This document shows positions 8,208-17,181 of a DNA stretch of 64,000 nt, one piece after another. Every line of letters starts with the position of its first letter. The stretch's first letter is position 1. Origin of the DNA: Hyphomonadaceae bacterium (lineage in GTDB: Bacteria > Pseudomonadota > Alphaproteobacteria > Caulobacterales > Hyphomonadaceae); assembly GCA_016714495.1 (NCBI GenBank), contig JADKDU010000002.1:372001-436000 (forward strand), read 5' to 3'. A model generated the notes under the pieces. It was not told the origin of the DNA. It did not search any database and saw only the letters and a list, made by a program, of their open reading frames with translations. Both the position numbers and the translations under genes were made by a program.

Positions 8208-8948
8208 ATGACGTGGATGAGCATCCGTTGCAGGCATCTACCGAAGACTGTCTGGTCATTCGTTCGCGCGGAGTTTGTGCTGGTCGCCTCGCTCGCAGTG
8301 ATCGCGGCGGCTCTGCTCGGCTTCATTAAGATCGCCGACGAAATGACTGAAGGCGAAGCGCACGTCTTCGACATGGCGGTCTTGCAGGCTCTGCATCCGG
8401 ATGCGGCCAATCCCTCCGATCCGATCGGCCCGTTCTGGCTGGATCACGCGGCGATAGACCTTACCGCACTGGGAAGCGTCTCAGTGCTGGCGGCGATCTC
8501 TTTGCTGGTGGGCGGATTTCTGGTCCTGCAACGGAGGCGGCTGGAGGCGGCTATTATCGCGGTGGCGTTCGGCGGCGGGCTGGCGATCAGCCAGGCGCTG
8601 AAGGGATTCTTCGCACGGGAGCGGCCGCCGGAAATCTATCGCGCATCGGATATTCTCAACGCCAGCTTCCCGAGCGGTCATGCGCTGCTGTCGGCGGTCG
8701 TGTTTCTGACGCTCGGCGCGATGCTGGCCCAGGCGGCCAAGGGCAGGGCGTTGCGCATCTATGTGATGGCGGTCGCGATTGTGCTGGTGCTGCTGGTGGG
8801 CGTGACGCGTATCTATCTTGGCGTTCATTGGATGACGGACGTGCTGGCGGGATGGTCGGCCGGCGCAGCATGGGCGACGGCTTGTTGGCTGACTGGGCGG
8901 TGGCTCAAGCAAAGGCGGCCCGCACCGGCCGCCAAATCCGCGCCTTGA
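8208..8948 (+). CDS. PAP2-superfamily membrane phosphatase
   Basis: A membrane protein of about 246 residues with the three PAP2 signature blocks: KGFFARERP, the central FPSGHALLS, and RIYLGVHWMTD carrying the last catalytic histidine. Hydrophobic segments near residues 25-45, 95-115, 125-140, 185-200 and 215-235 fit a multi-helix integral membrane enzyme with its active site facing the periplasm. Such enzymes hydrolyse lipid phosphates such as phosphatidic acid or undecaprenyl diphosphate. The location just before a glycosyltransferase makes lipid-carrier recycling conceivable but unproven. Starts at 8208 or 8217 are possible; a TTG lies at 8202. Confidence 0.88.
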   Translation: MTWMSIRCRHLPKTVWSFVRAEFVLVASLAVIAAALLGFIKIADEMTEGEAHVFDMAVLQALHPDAANPSDPIGPFWLDHAAIDLTALGSVSVLAAISLLVGGFLVLQRRRLEAAIIAVAFGGGLAISQALKGFFARERPPEIYRASDILNASFPSGHALLSAVVFLTLGAMLAQAAKGRALRIYVMAVAIVLVLLVGVTRIYLGVHWMTDVLAGWSAGAAWATACWLTGRWLKQRRPAPAAKSAP

Positions 8949-8992
8949 CCAGCGTCCGGGAAATGGCGCGTCGCTTGCAGCCCAATTGAGGC

Positions 8993-9916
8993 ATGCAAGA
9001 TTCTATCATTAACCCAGCGACTGCCCGGGACGTGGATGTGTGCGTTTGCACTTTCCGCCGCGCCTCGGTGTCCGATCTGCTCGCTTCGCTGGCGAAGCTC
9101 GAAACGCCGGGTTGGCGGGTGCGGGTGATCGTGGCCGACAATGACGACCAGCCATCTGCGCGTGAAACGGTCGAAAGCGCCTTCGCGGCCTTTCGGTTGG
9201 ACGGTCGCTATATTCATGCCCCGGCGCGAAACATTTCGGTGGCGCGCAATGCCTGCCTTGATGCAGCGCAGGCGCCGCTCGTGGCCTTCATCGACGACGA
9301 CGAAACCGCTCGGTCCGATTGGCTGGCGAAGCTGATCGCGCGTCAAGAAGCTACCAAGGCCAGCGTCGTGTTCGGGAAGGTTAAAGCGGTTTACGCGGCT
9401 GATGCACCGGTGTGGATGCCCGCAGCGGACATGCATTCGACGCCGCCGCCAATTCGCAATGGCGAGATCGTGGGCGGATACACCTGCAACGTTCTGATGC
9501 GACGCGACGTCGTGGGGGCGCTGCGTTTCGATCCAGCCTATGGGCGGACGGGTGGGGAAGACACGAAATTCTTCACACAACTCCAGGGCGAGGGCGTCGC
9601 CATGGTTTACGCAGATGACGCTGTGGTCGACGAACCGATTACGCAGGCGCGATCGAGCCTGGAATGGCTGAAAACACGGGCTTATAGGGCAGGGCAGACC
9701 TGGGGCCTGGTCGAGCTGCGCAACCGCAAGCCGAAGGTTATGCTGGGAGTGATGTCGCTGGCCAAGATCGTCTTCTGTCTGATCCAGGCAGGGATGACTT
9801 TCTGGTCGCCAGGCCGTTGGCGCAGGGCCGTGGTGCGGTCGCGGTTTCATGCGGGCGTCATGGCCGCGGCAGCGGGCAAGGCGCCGCTCGAGCTCTACGG
9901 GCAAGCCAATGCCTGA
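8993..9916 (+). CDS. Family 2 glycosyltransferase
   Basis: This 307-residue GT-A enzyme begins with DVDVCVCTFRR, the nucleotide-sugar-binding strand. It has VIVADNDDQ, the DxD-like FIDDDETARSDWL near residues 97-109, and a late GGEDTKFF acidic block typical of the catalytic base region. The C-terminal third contains a hydrophobic segment (VMLGVMSLAKIVFCLIQAG) that may anchor it to the inner membrane. It probably adds one sugar to a lipid-linked repeat unit for polysaccharide cluster I, which starts here. The donor and acceptor are not predictable. The ATG at 8993 follows a GAGG sequence. Confidence 0.85.
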   Translation: MQDSIINPATARDVDVCVCTFRRASVSDLLASLAKLETPGWRVRVIVADNDDQPSARETVESAFAAFRLDGRYIHAPARNISVARNACLDAAQAPLVAFIDDDETARSDWLAKLIARQEATKASVVFGKVKAVYAADAPVWMPAADMHSTPPPIRNGEIVGGYTCNVLMRRDVVGALRFDPAYGRTGGEDTKFFTQLQGEGVAMVYADDAVVDEPITQARSSLEWLKTRAYRAGQTWGLVELRNRKPKVMLGVMSLAKIVFCLIQAGMTFWSPGRWRRAVVRSRFHAGVMAAAAGKAPLELYGQANA

Positions 9917-10020
9917 TCGCCGCCTTTTTGCCCCTGACGCGGGAATAGCAGCACGCAGCGGGCGAGCACCAGTGTGGGCCGGTTATTCACAGGGTAGGTT
10001 TACAAGGGAAGTAGCGGGCG

Positions 10021-10767
10021 ATGGCTGATACAACATCCTTTGAGGGGATCATCGTACAGAGCAGCGTGACAGCGGCTCCAAAGCCCGCACGTGTAAAATC
10101 GCGGGCAAAACGGGCCGTCGGCGTATTCGCCTGGATCGGATTAATGGCTCTGGGCGTCGCGGTAATCGCCCCGATTTCTCATTTCACGCTCATGGAGGCG
10201 CAGACGGTCGTGCTGCAGCACGCGGATGACGCAGCGGCGGAGCAGGCGCTAAAGCTGGACTGGTCGCAATCCAGGTCGCCAGACTATATGGAGACGCTGT
10301 CCGAGCTTGCGATGCAGATGCCCGTGGTGGACACAGGCTCGGCCTATGTCGCCGCGAGCCGCACAGTTGAACTCGATCCCTCGCGGGCGTTTGCTTGGGC
10401 CCAGCTGGCGCAACTCGAAGCGCGCCGAGCGTCAGGCAAGGTAAACAAGGCTTCGCTTGAGGCTTTGAGCAAGTCCATGGATGCGTGCCCGCTGTGCAGC
10501 GACGAATTGATCAGCTGGCGTCTCAACTTCGTGCTGGCGAACTGGGGAGCGATCCCGGAGGCGCTGCGCCGCAAGGCTTTCGAGCATGCGGATCTGCTGC
10601 GCTGGGTCGGACCGAACACGGAATTTCTCGCTGAGATGCGGATCAAGGCAGACCAGAACGGCATTCCGTTCGACACCTACCGCGCCGCCGTCAACACCCC
10701 GGCAAGGACTTGGGACATCGGCCCGGCGTCGGAGGCCAAGGCCGCCAAGGCGGACCATCCGGCCTGA
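10021..10767 (+). CDS. Single-pass membrane protein with TPR-like periplasmic region
   Basis: The 248-residue product has a basic N-terminus (PARVKSRAKRA), one transmembrane helix at about 33-53, and an outer domain of alpha-helices. The helices include alternating small and aromatic residues in AFAWAQLAQLEARR and DELISWRLNFVLANWG, reminiscent of tetratricopeptide repeats. Two cysteines (CPLC) sit near residue 157. No catalytic motif is visible. It sits between a glycosyltransferase and the minus-strand polymerase block, so a scaffolding role in polysaccharide assembly is a reasonable guess. The family is not recognised with confidence. The start ATG follows GGGAAG. Confidence 0.6.
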   Translation: MADTTSFEGIIVQSSVTAAPKPARVKSRAKRAVGVFAWIGLMALGVAVIAPISHFTLMEAQTVVLQHADDAAAEQALKLDWSQSRSPDYMETLSELAMQMPVVDTGSAYVAASRTVELDPSRAFAWAQLAQLEARRASGKVNKASLEALSKSMDACPLCSDELISWRLNFVLANWGAIPEALRRKAFEHADLLRWVGPNTEFLAEMRIKADQNGIPFDTYRAAVNTPARTWDIGPASEAKAAKADHPA

Positions 10768-10780
10768 CGCGCTAGCCGCG

Positions 10781-11146
10781 CTAGAACATCGAGCTTTTGC
10801 GCTCGTGCACTTTCATCGCAGCGCGTTCATACATCATTTCGACGAGCTGCGCGGCGGATTTCCCGTTCATGTCGACGCGGGAGGCAAGGTTGTTCTCCTT
10901 GAGAACCTTCTTGATGTCGCCAAGCTTCATCGCGCCGAATACAGACATGAAATTTGCCTTCGGCCCTGTCGCAAGCGCGTAAGGGCTGGCGACATCGGCT
11001 TTGGCGGCGTCTTCGAAAACGACATTGCCGCCCAGCGCCTTCACCAGTCTTGCGGCCAGGACCGGGTTGGAGCGCACTTCGGCGCGGAGTTCATCGAAGA
11101 AGCGATCGAGATATTCGACCGGCGTCAGTCCCGGACTTTCGCCCAT
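10781..11146 (-). CDS. Small protein coupled to the ParA-like gene
   Basis: This 121-residue hypothetical overlaps the 3' end of the ParA-like gene by 22 bases and is almost certainly co-translated with it. The N-terminal half is helical and acidic (YLDRFFDELRAEVRSN). A Gly/Ala-rich linker follows, then a C-terminal helical pair (LGDIKKVLKENNLASRV and AAQLVEMMYERAAMKVHERK) that resembles a small SAP-like or coiled interaction module. There is no signal peptide or membrane helix. By position it could be the cargo adaptor or ATPase stimulator for the ParA protein, as small partners are in other ParA/McdA-type systems. That is inference; the family itself is not recognised. Confidence 0.6.
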   Translation of the reverse strand: MGESPGLTPVEYLDRFFDELRAEVRSNPVLAARLVKALGGNVVFEDAAKADVASPYALATGPKANFMSVFGAMKLGDIKKVLKENNLASRVDMNGKSAAQLVEMMYERAAMKVHERKSSMF

Positions 11147-12045
11147 GTTCCACCAGTGCGTTGCGTCATGAAATCGGTGAAGCGTTCGGCAAGCCGGCGG
11201 ACGTCACTCGATACGCCTGCATACTTGCCACGGAAGGTATCATAGCTGTCGGGCGCAGCGCGATCCATGGCGTTGAGAACATGTATGGATTCCGGGATGG
11301 TCGGGCCGAACCAGCGATCCTTGAGATAGATCTCGCGCAGGTCGGAGGCGACGGAACGCGCATATTTCGTGTCGCGAAAGCGCGTTACCACTACAAAGTT
11401 ACGCCCCGGCAGATCGGGTGCGATGAACTTGCCGACCCAGTCGGAGAATTGTTTGGTCCCCCACGTCGACACGGAGTCCGCGATCGTCGGCGTGATGAAG
11501 GCGTCCGCCAGCAAAAGCCCGGCGCGGGCGAGCGGCGAAAGGTGAGGGGGGCAATCTAGCAGGATGACGTCGTAAAGCGGCAGCAGCGGCTCGAAAGCTT
11601 CGCGGAAGAACCTCGCAAGTGCATCCGACAGTGTGGTCGGCGTGCCTGAGCGTGAATACCATTCTTCCTCAAGGCTCAGTTCGCGCAGGCGCAAGTGTGG
11701 GTGCGAGGGAAGGCTGGAAATCCAGCCTAGGCGTTCGTCATTCTCTTCCGCGCGGCGAAGTTCCTCGAGCGTCACGGCGTTGGGCATTATGAAGGGCGCG
11801 GCGGAGGGCGTCTTGCCTTCCATGAAGCTGGCGAGGACGTGGTGGACGCCTTTGCCCTGGTCAGATGCGGCCTGGACGCCGCGCTCGGTGAGCAGCATCT
11901 GGCTGGAGTTGGCTTGTGGGTCGAGGTCGATGACCAGCACGTTCATGCCGTAATAGAAGGCGAGGCCGTCCGCCAGCATGACGGTCGTTGTCGATTTGCC
12001 AACGCCCCCCTTGAGGTTGGCGATGGCCGCGGTCAGCGCCGTCAT
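11125..12045 (-). CDS. ParA/MinD-family ATPase in a polysaccharide cluster
   Basis: This 306-residue P-loop ATPase has the deviant Walker A KGGVGKST at 12-19 with both lysines, the Walker A' VIDLDPQANSS, and Walker B VILLDCPP. These are hallmarks of ParA ATPases that dimerise on ATP and bind DNA or membrane to position cargo. Its ATG overlaps the stop of the upstream polymerase gene by one base (TGATG), and its 3' end overlaps the small downstream protein. No parB or parS-like gene is adjacent, so it is not a chromosome-segregation pair. The context suggests spatial control of polysaccharide synthesis, or a role related to tyrosine-kinase-type regulators; both are inference. Confidence 0.88.
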   Translation of the reverse strand: MTALTAAIANLKGGVGKSTTTVMLADGLAFYYGMNVLVIDLDPQANSSQMLLTERGVQAASDQGKGVHHVLASFMEGKTPSAAPFIMPNAVTLEELRRAEENDERLGWISSLPSHPHLRLRELSLEEEWYSRSGTPTTLSDALARFFREAFEPLLPLYDVILLDCPPHLSPLARAGLLLADAFITPTIADSVSTWGTKQFSDWVGKFIAPDLPGRNFVVVTRFRDTKYARSVASDLREIYLKDRWFGPTIPESIHVLNAMDRAAPDSYDTFRGKYAGVSSDVRRLAERFTDFMTQRTGGTWAKVRD

Positions 12046-13397
12046 CAGGCTTCCTGTTCTTTTTCGCGCGGTTCGATGCGGCGCCCGGTAGCGACACCAC
12101 ATGCCGCGCCAAGGAGCAAGGCGTATAGCCACACGGCGCTCGGCAGGTCGAGTGAGGAATCTGTCACGCCATGCAGCAGCATGAAAACGCCCGCGATCAC
12201 GGCGAGACGCAGGAAAGTGCGTGGCGTGCGATGTGACTTCAGCGCGCTGATTAGGCGCGTGTACACAGCGGCCAGCGCAAGGACGAGTAAGGCGAGACCG
12301 ACAATGCCGACCTCGACCAGCCACGTCACGAAGACGTTGTGCGCGCCGCCTGGCGCACGCATCGCCTTTGCGTTGAAGAGCGTCATCATCCTCTCGCCTT
12401 CAACGCCGATCGAGCCGAGGCCGTGGCCGAAGGCGGGGCTTTCCATCCATGCGCCCATATAAGCCTGGATGCGCTGCATGTTCGGCACGACGTCCGAGCC
12501 GCCAAGGCCGGGCGCGATCGTCTCGTCGCTTGTCCAGCCGAGCCATACGCCCCAGCCTGCCAGACCCAAAGCGATCAGCGGCGCCACGATGGCGGCGATG
12601 CGCATCGGTATGCCGCGGTGCTCACGCGAGGTGATGGGCAGCGTATCCCACCACATCAGCGCGACGAGCAAGGCGAGCGTGAGGAGAATCCCCGTCCGGG
12701 ATCCAACAATCGACAGGCAGGTCAGCGACAGGCCAACCAGCAGAATTCCCCCAAGGCCCTGACGCAGCATCTGTTCGATCATCTGCGACCGCGCCAGAGC
12801 TTCGGCGTCCATCTGCTTGATGACATGGAGAATTCTGCTCATGCCGACGATGGCGAAAAGTCCGAAGAGGACAGACGCGTTGGCGGGCGTTTCGAAGGCG
12901 CCCAGAATGGCGTTCATGCCAGAGGGCGCCGCGGAAACGTTGAGGACAAAGATCCAGGTGCAATACGCGATCGCGCCCCAGATCACCGCCGCCCAGGCAA
13001 AATCCAGCGACCTGCGGTGACGCGCGGCGATGTATCCGATCGACCAGAGAGAGCCTGCCGCAAAGAGAACTGCCAGGTCGGGTGCTGCGCGGTAAAGCGG
13101 GCCGGCAAGCCCCGCCGCGCCGTAGGCTGCGATGACGCCAGCGCCCAGCATCATGCCGAGGGTGACGTGATGCGGACCAGCTGCGAAAATCGCGGCGACA
13201 GCCGCAACGATCAGCATTCCGGAAATCGGCAGGGCCGCAATGGGCTGGACGGCGCCATAGGCAAGGTGCGCGATCGTCAGCAACGTCACCGCGGCGACCG
13301 GAGGCAGAACATCGCGCAATCGGATGCGCGGAAGGTCAACCGGCGCAGGGCGCGGACGGCTCCAGCCCATGGCTGCCTGCGCTGGAATTTTAGCCAT
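12045..13397 (-). CDS. O-antigen ligase/polymerase-type (Wzy-like) membrane protein
   Basis: This protein of about 450 residues has some 12 hydrophobic segments and a large periplasmic loop. The loop contains SRTGILLTL, GHGLGSIGVEGER and GGAHNVFVTWLVEVGIVG; the final His-containing block is the hallmark of the Wzy_C/O-antigen ligase family. Such proteins polymerise undecaprenyl-linked repeat units or ligate glycans in the periplasm. A GTG start at 13415 is possible, but the ATG at 13397 sits at good spacing from GAGGGCGG. It is translationally coupled to the ParA-like gene downstream. It is most likely the polymerase of polysaccharide cluster I. Confidence 0.85.
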   Translation of the reverse strand: MAKIPAQAAMGWSRPRPAPVDLPRIRLRDVLPPVAAVTLLTIAHLAYGAVQPIAALPISGMLIVAAVAAIFAAGPHHVTLGMMLGAGVIAAYGAAGLAGPLYRAAPDLAVLFAAGSLWSIGYIAARHRRSLDFAWAAVIWGAIAYCTWIFVLNVSAAPSGMNAILGAFETPANASVLFGLFAIVGMSRILHVIKQMDAEALARSQMIEQMLRQGLGGILLVGLSLTCLSIVGSRTGILLTLALLVALMWWDTLPITSREHRGIPMRIAAIVAPLIALGLAGWGVWLGWTSDETIAPGLGGSDVVPNMQRIQAYMGAWMESPAFGHGLGSIGVEGERMMTLFNAKAMRAPGGAHNVFVTWLVEVGIVGLALLVLALAAVYTRLISALKSHRTPRTFLRLAVIAGVFMLLHGVTDSSLDLPSAVWLYALLLGAACGVATGRRIEPREKEQEA

Positions 13398-13509
13398 AAC
13401 GTCCGCCCTCGACACCCGGGAAAGAAGTTAGATCAACGCAAAGACGAGTCCATTTACCGCGAGCAAGCCTCGAAAATTCTGTGGCTAGGGCGCCAAGATA
13501 GGCGAACTA

Positions 13510-14706
13510 TCACACTGCTTTTCCCGTCTCAGGTGTGCTGAAACGATGCAGGCTGCGTGTGCCGCTTGCGCCAGTGTCGCGAAGCGTTTCGGAAATCAGA
13601 GCAGCGAGCTCGCCGCGCGGCGCCACAAAGGTCGATTCCGGCAGGTCCAGCAGGTGCGAGCGTTTCACGGCGATCGAACCGCGATCCGCGATCAGTGCAC
13701 GGACCAGGCCGGGCAGGGTGCAAGCGAGATTTTCCGAGACGGTAAATCCCGCGGCGCGGGCATTGATCCATTTCGCGGTTTGCGTGCCTTCAGGCGCGAT
13801 CGACGGAACCGCATAATAGCCGCCTTCATAAATCCGGTTGGGAAGCAGCCAGACCGAGTTGTAACCGGCTTCCATGAAATCGCCGGCCCAGACGAGGTCG
13901 AGACCGCCATAGATGCGAGCCAGGTCTTCCGGCGCGCGATAGCGACCTTGAAACTCCACGTTTTCAAGACCTTGAATCTGTTGATCAAAATCCGGAACTT
14001 CCTCAGGCGACGCAATGCCGTGCATGACGATGCGAACCTGCGGCCCCAGCTGGCGCGCAAGCTCAGTCAGAAGCCCGAGGCTGCGCGCGCAGCGAAGCCT
14101 GCCGACCCAGCCGATGCGAAGCGGCTCTGTTGGTTTCGAAAGCGTATCATCCCGCTTGGGGCGTGGGCCGTATTCTGCGCCAGCCGCGAGACGGTTCTCG
14201 ATGAGGTAGGGCCTGTATTGGCCGCGATGGCGGACCTCGTAGTAATTCTCAAGAAACCCCGGTGAAGACACGACGAGTCGCTTCGTTTTGCGCAGCAACG
14301 CGCCCTCGATACGGCGAAGCGCCAAACCGATCAGGTCTTTTCTGGTCAACAATCTATGAACGTCGAGCGCCTCGTAGATCACGGGCGTCTTCAACCCTGC
14401 ATGGCGCTTGGCGAGGAAAGCGGTCGCTAGCATGTCGAGATTGCGGGCGTAGATCACGTCAGCGGAGGCCAGCAGGTCAAGGGCGTCTGCGGCGCGGCGG
14501 GCGCCGGTGAAGATGGATTTGATACGCTGGCGATAATCGCCGTCGAAGGTGCGGCCGAGGTCGATGTTTTCCCAGTCCACCTGCACGTCGTCGCGGCGGC
14601 GCATGGTGAACCCCGCCACTTCCAGCCCGTCGTCACGAAACCCCTGCACGCGCCGGCGAACGGCGGCGTCGGCAGCGTCGTGACCGAAGAAGGCGATACG
14701 CGTCAT
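13510..14706 (-). CDS. GT-B (family 4-like) glycosyltransferase
   Basis: This 398-residue protein has the two-domain GT-B layout. The N-terminal acceptor domain starts MTRIAFFGHDAADAAVRRR and includes VIYARNLDMLATAF. The C-terminal nucleotide-sugar domain begins with LRIGWVGRLRCARSLGLL and has the FQGRYRAPEDLARIYGGLD segment and an acidic PNRIYEGGYYAVP block where group 1 transferases hold their EX7E motif. It is probably a cytoplasmic or membrane-associated sugar transferase of cluster I. It lies upstream of the polymerase gene on the same strand with a 112-base gap and diverges from the phosphatase gene. Confidence 0.83.
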   Translation of the reverse strand: MTRIAFFGHDAADAAVRRRVQGFRDDGLEVAGFTMRRRDDVQVDWENIDLGRTFDGDYRQRIKSIFTGARRAADALDLLASADVIYARNLDMLATAFLAKRHAGLKTPVIYEALDVHRLLTRKDLIGLALRRIEGALLRKTKRLVVSSPGFLENYYEVRHRGQYRPYLIENRLAAGAEYGPRPKRDDTLSKPTEPLRIGWVGRLRCARSLGLLTELARQLGPQVRIVMHGIASPEEVPDFDQQIQGLENVEFQGRYRAPEDLARIYGGLDLVWAGDFMEAGYNSVWLLPNRIYEGGYYAVPSIAPEGTQTAKWINARAAGFTVSENLACTLPGLVRALIADRGSIAVKRSHLLDLPESTFVAPRGELAALISETLRDTGASGTRSLHRFSTPETGKAV

Positions 14707-14849
14707 GCGTGAAAAACCTGCAAGGGATGGGCCTTGGCGCCAGGCGCCCGTGCACTGGTACGCATCGGCCCGTCATGCAACTGCATTAACCATGCACGCG
14801 AGAGTTGAACCGTTTTTAAGACGTGCAATTCCCGGCGCAGAGTGGCCAG

Positions 14850-15917
14850 ATGAGCCCCGGAAGAACGATGCGCGCTTTGTCCGGGCCGCTGACATTGGGC
14901 CCGCCTGGCACGCTTGGGCAGGGAACAATGGGCGGCTTGGCTCGCCTGTTGCGTAACACGGTGGCCGCGCCTGTCCTGGGTGACAGGCCGAAACAGGAGT
15001 TCCGGTTGACCCTTCCGCAACAGCGGATCCTCGAGGTCGTCTCTGGCCTCGCACGAACGACCGGCAATCTGCTGGGGGCGTTCGGCCGGGGCATTGCGGG
15101 CGTTTTCGGCGGCGGGGGCCCGCGCTCGCTAACCAAACAAGTTCTTATTCCAGGGCCCCCTGCGCTGGTTCCGCCGGGTCGGCGTGTCTACGCCGTGGGC
15201 GACGTTCACGGCCGGGCAGACCTGCTCGTGCGGTTGCTGAAAGATCTGCATGAGGACATAGGCCGAGGCGGCTTCGAGGGCCGGCCTATCTTGGTTATGC
15301 TGGGCGATTATATCGACCGTGGATTCCAGTCGAAGGACGTCATTGATGTCCTGATGGGCGAATTGATGTCCCCGTTCGAGACATATTTCCTAAAGGGGAA
15401 CCATGAGGCGGCCATGCTTCAGTTTCTCACTGACCCCACGATCGGCCCGCGCTGGTCGGAATTCGGCGGGGCCGAGACGCTGGTATCCTACGGCGTTCGC
15501 CCGCCCCGGACGCGCACCTCGGCGGATGAATGGAGGACGGCGTCGGAAGCCCTGAACCAGGCCTTGCCGCCTGAACACCTTAATTTCCTGAGCAATCTCG
15601 ATCTCAGCGTGCGTATTGGCGATTATGTTTTCGTGCATGCTGGTGTGCGTCCGGGCGTGCCGCTGGACCAGCAGACCGAGTACGATCTGCTCTGGATCCG
15701 CGAAGAGTTCCTCAGCGACAGCCGGGCGCTCGGCGCCGTGATCGTTCACGGACACACGCCAACGACGCTGCCGCACAAGGACTCGCGGCGCGTCGGTATT
15801 GATACCGGCGCCTATCTCAGCGGGCGGCTGACCGCGGCCCGTTTCGAGCATGACAGCGTCGAATTCATTTCAACCGGACCGCGCGTGGACGCGGTCGCGG
15901 CAACCAAGGTTTCCTAG
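14850..15917 (+). CDS. Metallophosphoesterase, PPP serine/threonine phosphatase-like
   Basis: The catalytic region contains the full metallophosphoesterase set: VGDVHGR, LGDYIDRG, LKGNHEAA, a VFVHAG histidine and the terminal IVHGHTPT. This is the order of bacterial PPP-type phosphatases and bis(5'-nucleosyl)-tetraphosphatases. About 110 residues precede the catalytic domain, Gly/Pro-rich and without a clear signal peptide. Start choice is uncertain: GTG at 14823 or ATG at 14850 or 14868. Such phosphatases recur in alphaproteobacterial exopolysaccharide clusters, where they may oppose kinases such as the BY-kinase encoded downstream; that link is inference. Confidence 0.83.
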   Translation: MSPGRTMRALSGPLTLGPPGTLGQGTMGGLARLLRNTVAAPVLGDRPKQEFRLTLPQQRILEVVSGLARTTGNLLGAFGRGIAGVFGGGGPRSLTKQVLIPGPPALVPPGRRVYAVGDVHGRADLLVRLLKDLHEDIGRGGFEGRPILVMLGDYIDRGFQSKDVIDVLMGELMSPFETYFLKGNHEAAMLQFLTDPTIGPRWSEFGGAETLVSYGVRPPRTRTSADEWRTASEALNQALPPEHLNFLSNLDLSVRIGDYVFVHAGVRPGVPLDQQTEYDLLWIREEFLSDSRALGAVIVHGHTPTTLPHKDSRRVGIDTGAYLSGRLTAARFEHDSVEFISTGPRVDAVAATKVS

Positions 15918-15927
15918 GAGGGATATG

Positions 15928-16509
15928 ATGAATTCTCTCAAGAAGGTCGTTCTAGCGGTCGTCAGCATCGGTGCGATTGTCCTCGCGGCGTGCTCTACCG
16001 GGCCCGAAATGGGCGACCCGGAGGAGTTAACCCAGGCCGGAATGGGAATGGCGGGCTACAAGTTGGGTTCGGGCGACGAGATCAAGGTGACCGTATATGG
16101 CGAGCCGGAACTGTCTGGCCCCTTTGTGGTCGATGGCCAGGGCTCGATCTCGATGTCCCTGATTGGTCAGGTCGAAGTGGTGAATCTTTCCCTGACTGAA
16201 ATGAGCCGGGTTCTTGAAACGAAACTCAAGGATGGCTGGCTGAAGGATCCGAAGGTCACGGCTGAACTGGTTAAGGGCCGCCCCTATTACATTCTCGGCG
16301 AAGTGAACCGGCCGGGCGAATATCCCTTTGTCTCGGGCCTTACCATGATGAACGCAATCGCGAGCGCGGGAGACTTTACCTATCGCGCCGACCGGGGCCG
16401 CATCCTGGTCAAGAGCGCCGACAGCCCGAACGAGCGCGAGGTCGTGCTGACGCCCACGACAACCGTGCGCCCCGGCGACACAATCCGAATCCGCGAACGC
16501 TTCTTCTAG
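15928..16509 (+). CDS. Short polysaccharide-export (OPX, Wza-like) lipoprotein
   Basis: About 193 residues: a signal with lipobox LAAC, a polysaccharide-export domain (YKLGSGDEIKVTVYGEPEL and GSISMSLIGQVEV), then one SLBB-type domain (YYILGEVNRPGEYPF and MMNAIASAGDFTYRA). It lacks the long C-terminal amphipathic helix by which classical Wza forms its own outer-membrane pore. The short class therefore probably works with a separate beta-barrel, and such a gene lies two positions downstream. AGGAGGG upstream favours the second of two adjacent ATGs (15928 rather than 15925). It follows the phosphatase gene by about 10 bases and is likely in the same operon. Confidence 0.9.
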   Translation: MNSLKKVVLAVVSIGAIVLAACSTGPEMGDPEELTQAGMGMAGYKLGSGDEIKVTVYGEPELSGPFVVDGQGSISMSLIGQVEVVNLSLTEMSRVLETKLKDGWLKDPKVTAELVKGRPYYILGEVNRPGEYPFVSGLTMMNAIASAGDFTYRADRGRILVKSADSPNEREVVLTPTTTVRPGDTIRIRERFF

Positions 16510-16565
16510 GATAATGCCTGGCAGGCGAGTGCCTGCGCGATCTGCACGCTGAGGGATGAGCTGTC

Positions 16566-17060
16566 TTGAACTATACGCCCCTCTCTGATGGTAAACGACG
16601 AAAGTCGAGGGGGCGTGTGAGACGGCCTTTCCGCCTCGTTGCCTTGACTATCGTTCTGGCTGGCTCTTCACCGGCCGCTCTTGCTCAGCATGCCGAAATT
16701 GTCGGCCCGCTGACCGAGGGTGTGCGCTGTTCCAGCCCGAACGCAAAGGAAGATTTCGAGTTCAATATCCGGAAGCTCGAAGCGACGGACGAGGCGATCA
16801 GCGTGGCGCTTGGCATTGTCGCTGGCGATGAAGCGCGGTGCCAACCAATGCGGGATGCAGCAAATGAACTCGTTGCGGTTTACCCGATCGCCACACCCGC
16901 GCCTGTAGAGGATCCCTCCGCCCTTGCGGCAAAGCATGGCATTGACCAGACGTTGGCCGAGGCGGACCGCAAGGCGGCGAGCTTGAAATTCGAAGTGGGG
17001 CCGCCGCCCCGAAACATGACGAGAGGGAGGGGGCCATTCTCCGGCCCGTTCCGTGAATAG
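16566..17060 (+). CDS. Secreted protein of unknown function in the export operon
   Basis: This 164-residue product starts with a very basic stretch, then a signal peptide core (VALTIVLAGSSPAALAQ) with predicted cleavage after ALA near residue 40. The mature part is polar and mostly helical, with two cysteines (VRCSS and ARCQP) that could pair. It ends in a Gly/Pro/Arg-rich tail. TTG at 16566 has GAGGGATGAG upstream and is the chosen start; a GTG at 16617 would also give a standard signal. No family is recognised. Lying between the OPX lipoprotein and the beta-barrel genes, it may be a periplasmic accessory of export. Confidence 0.6.
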   Translation: MNYTPLSDGKRRKSRGRVRRPFRLVALTIVLAGSSPAALAQHAEIVGPLTEGVRCSSPNAKEDFEFNIRKLEATDEAISVALGIVAGDEARCQPMRDAANELVAVYPIATPAPVEDPSALAAKHGIDQTLAEADRKAASLKFEVGPPPRNMTRGRGPFSGPFRE

Positions 17061-17181
17061 GTCAACCGTCGCGCGAGGAGCGGCGATTGTCTCATCAACC
17101 GCGAAGCGAGTTTTAAGGATTGTCCGGCCCCGTTCTTGCTACCCGCGAAAGACGCTGAACGTTCCAATAAGGTAAATGCCA

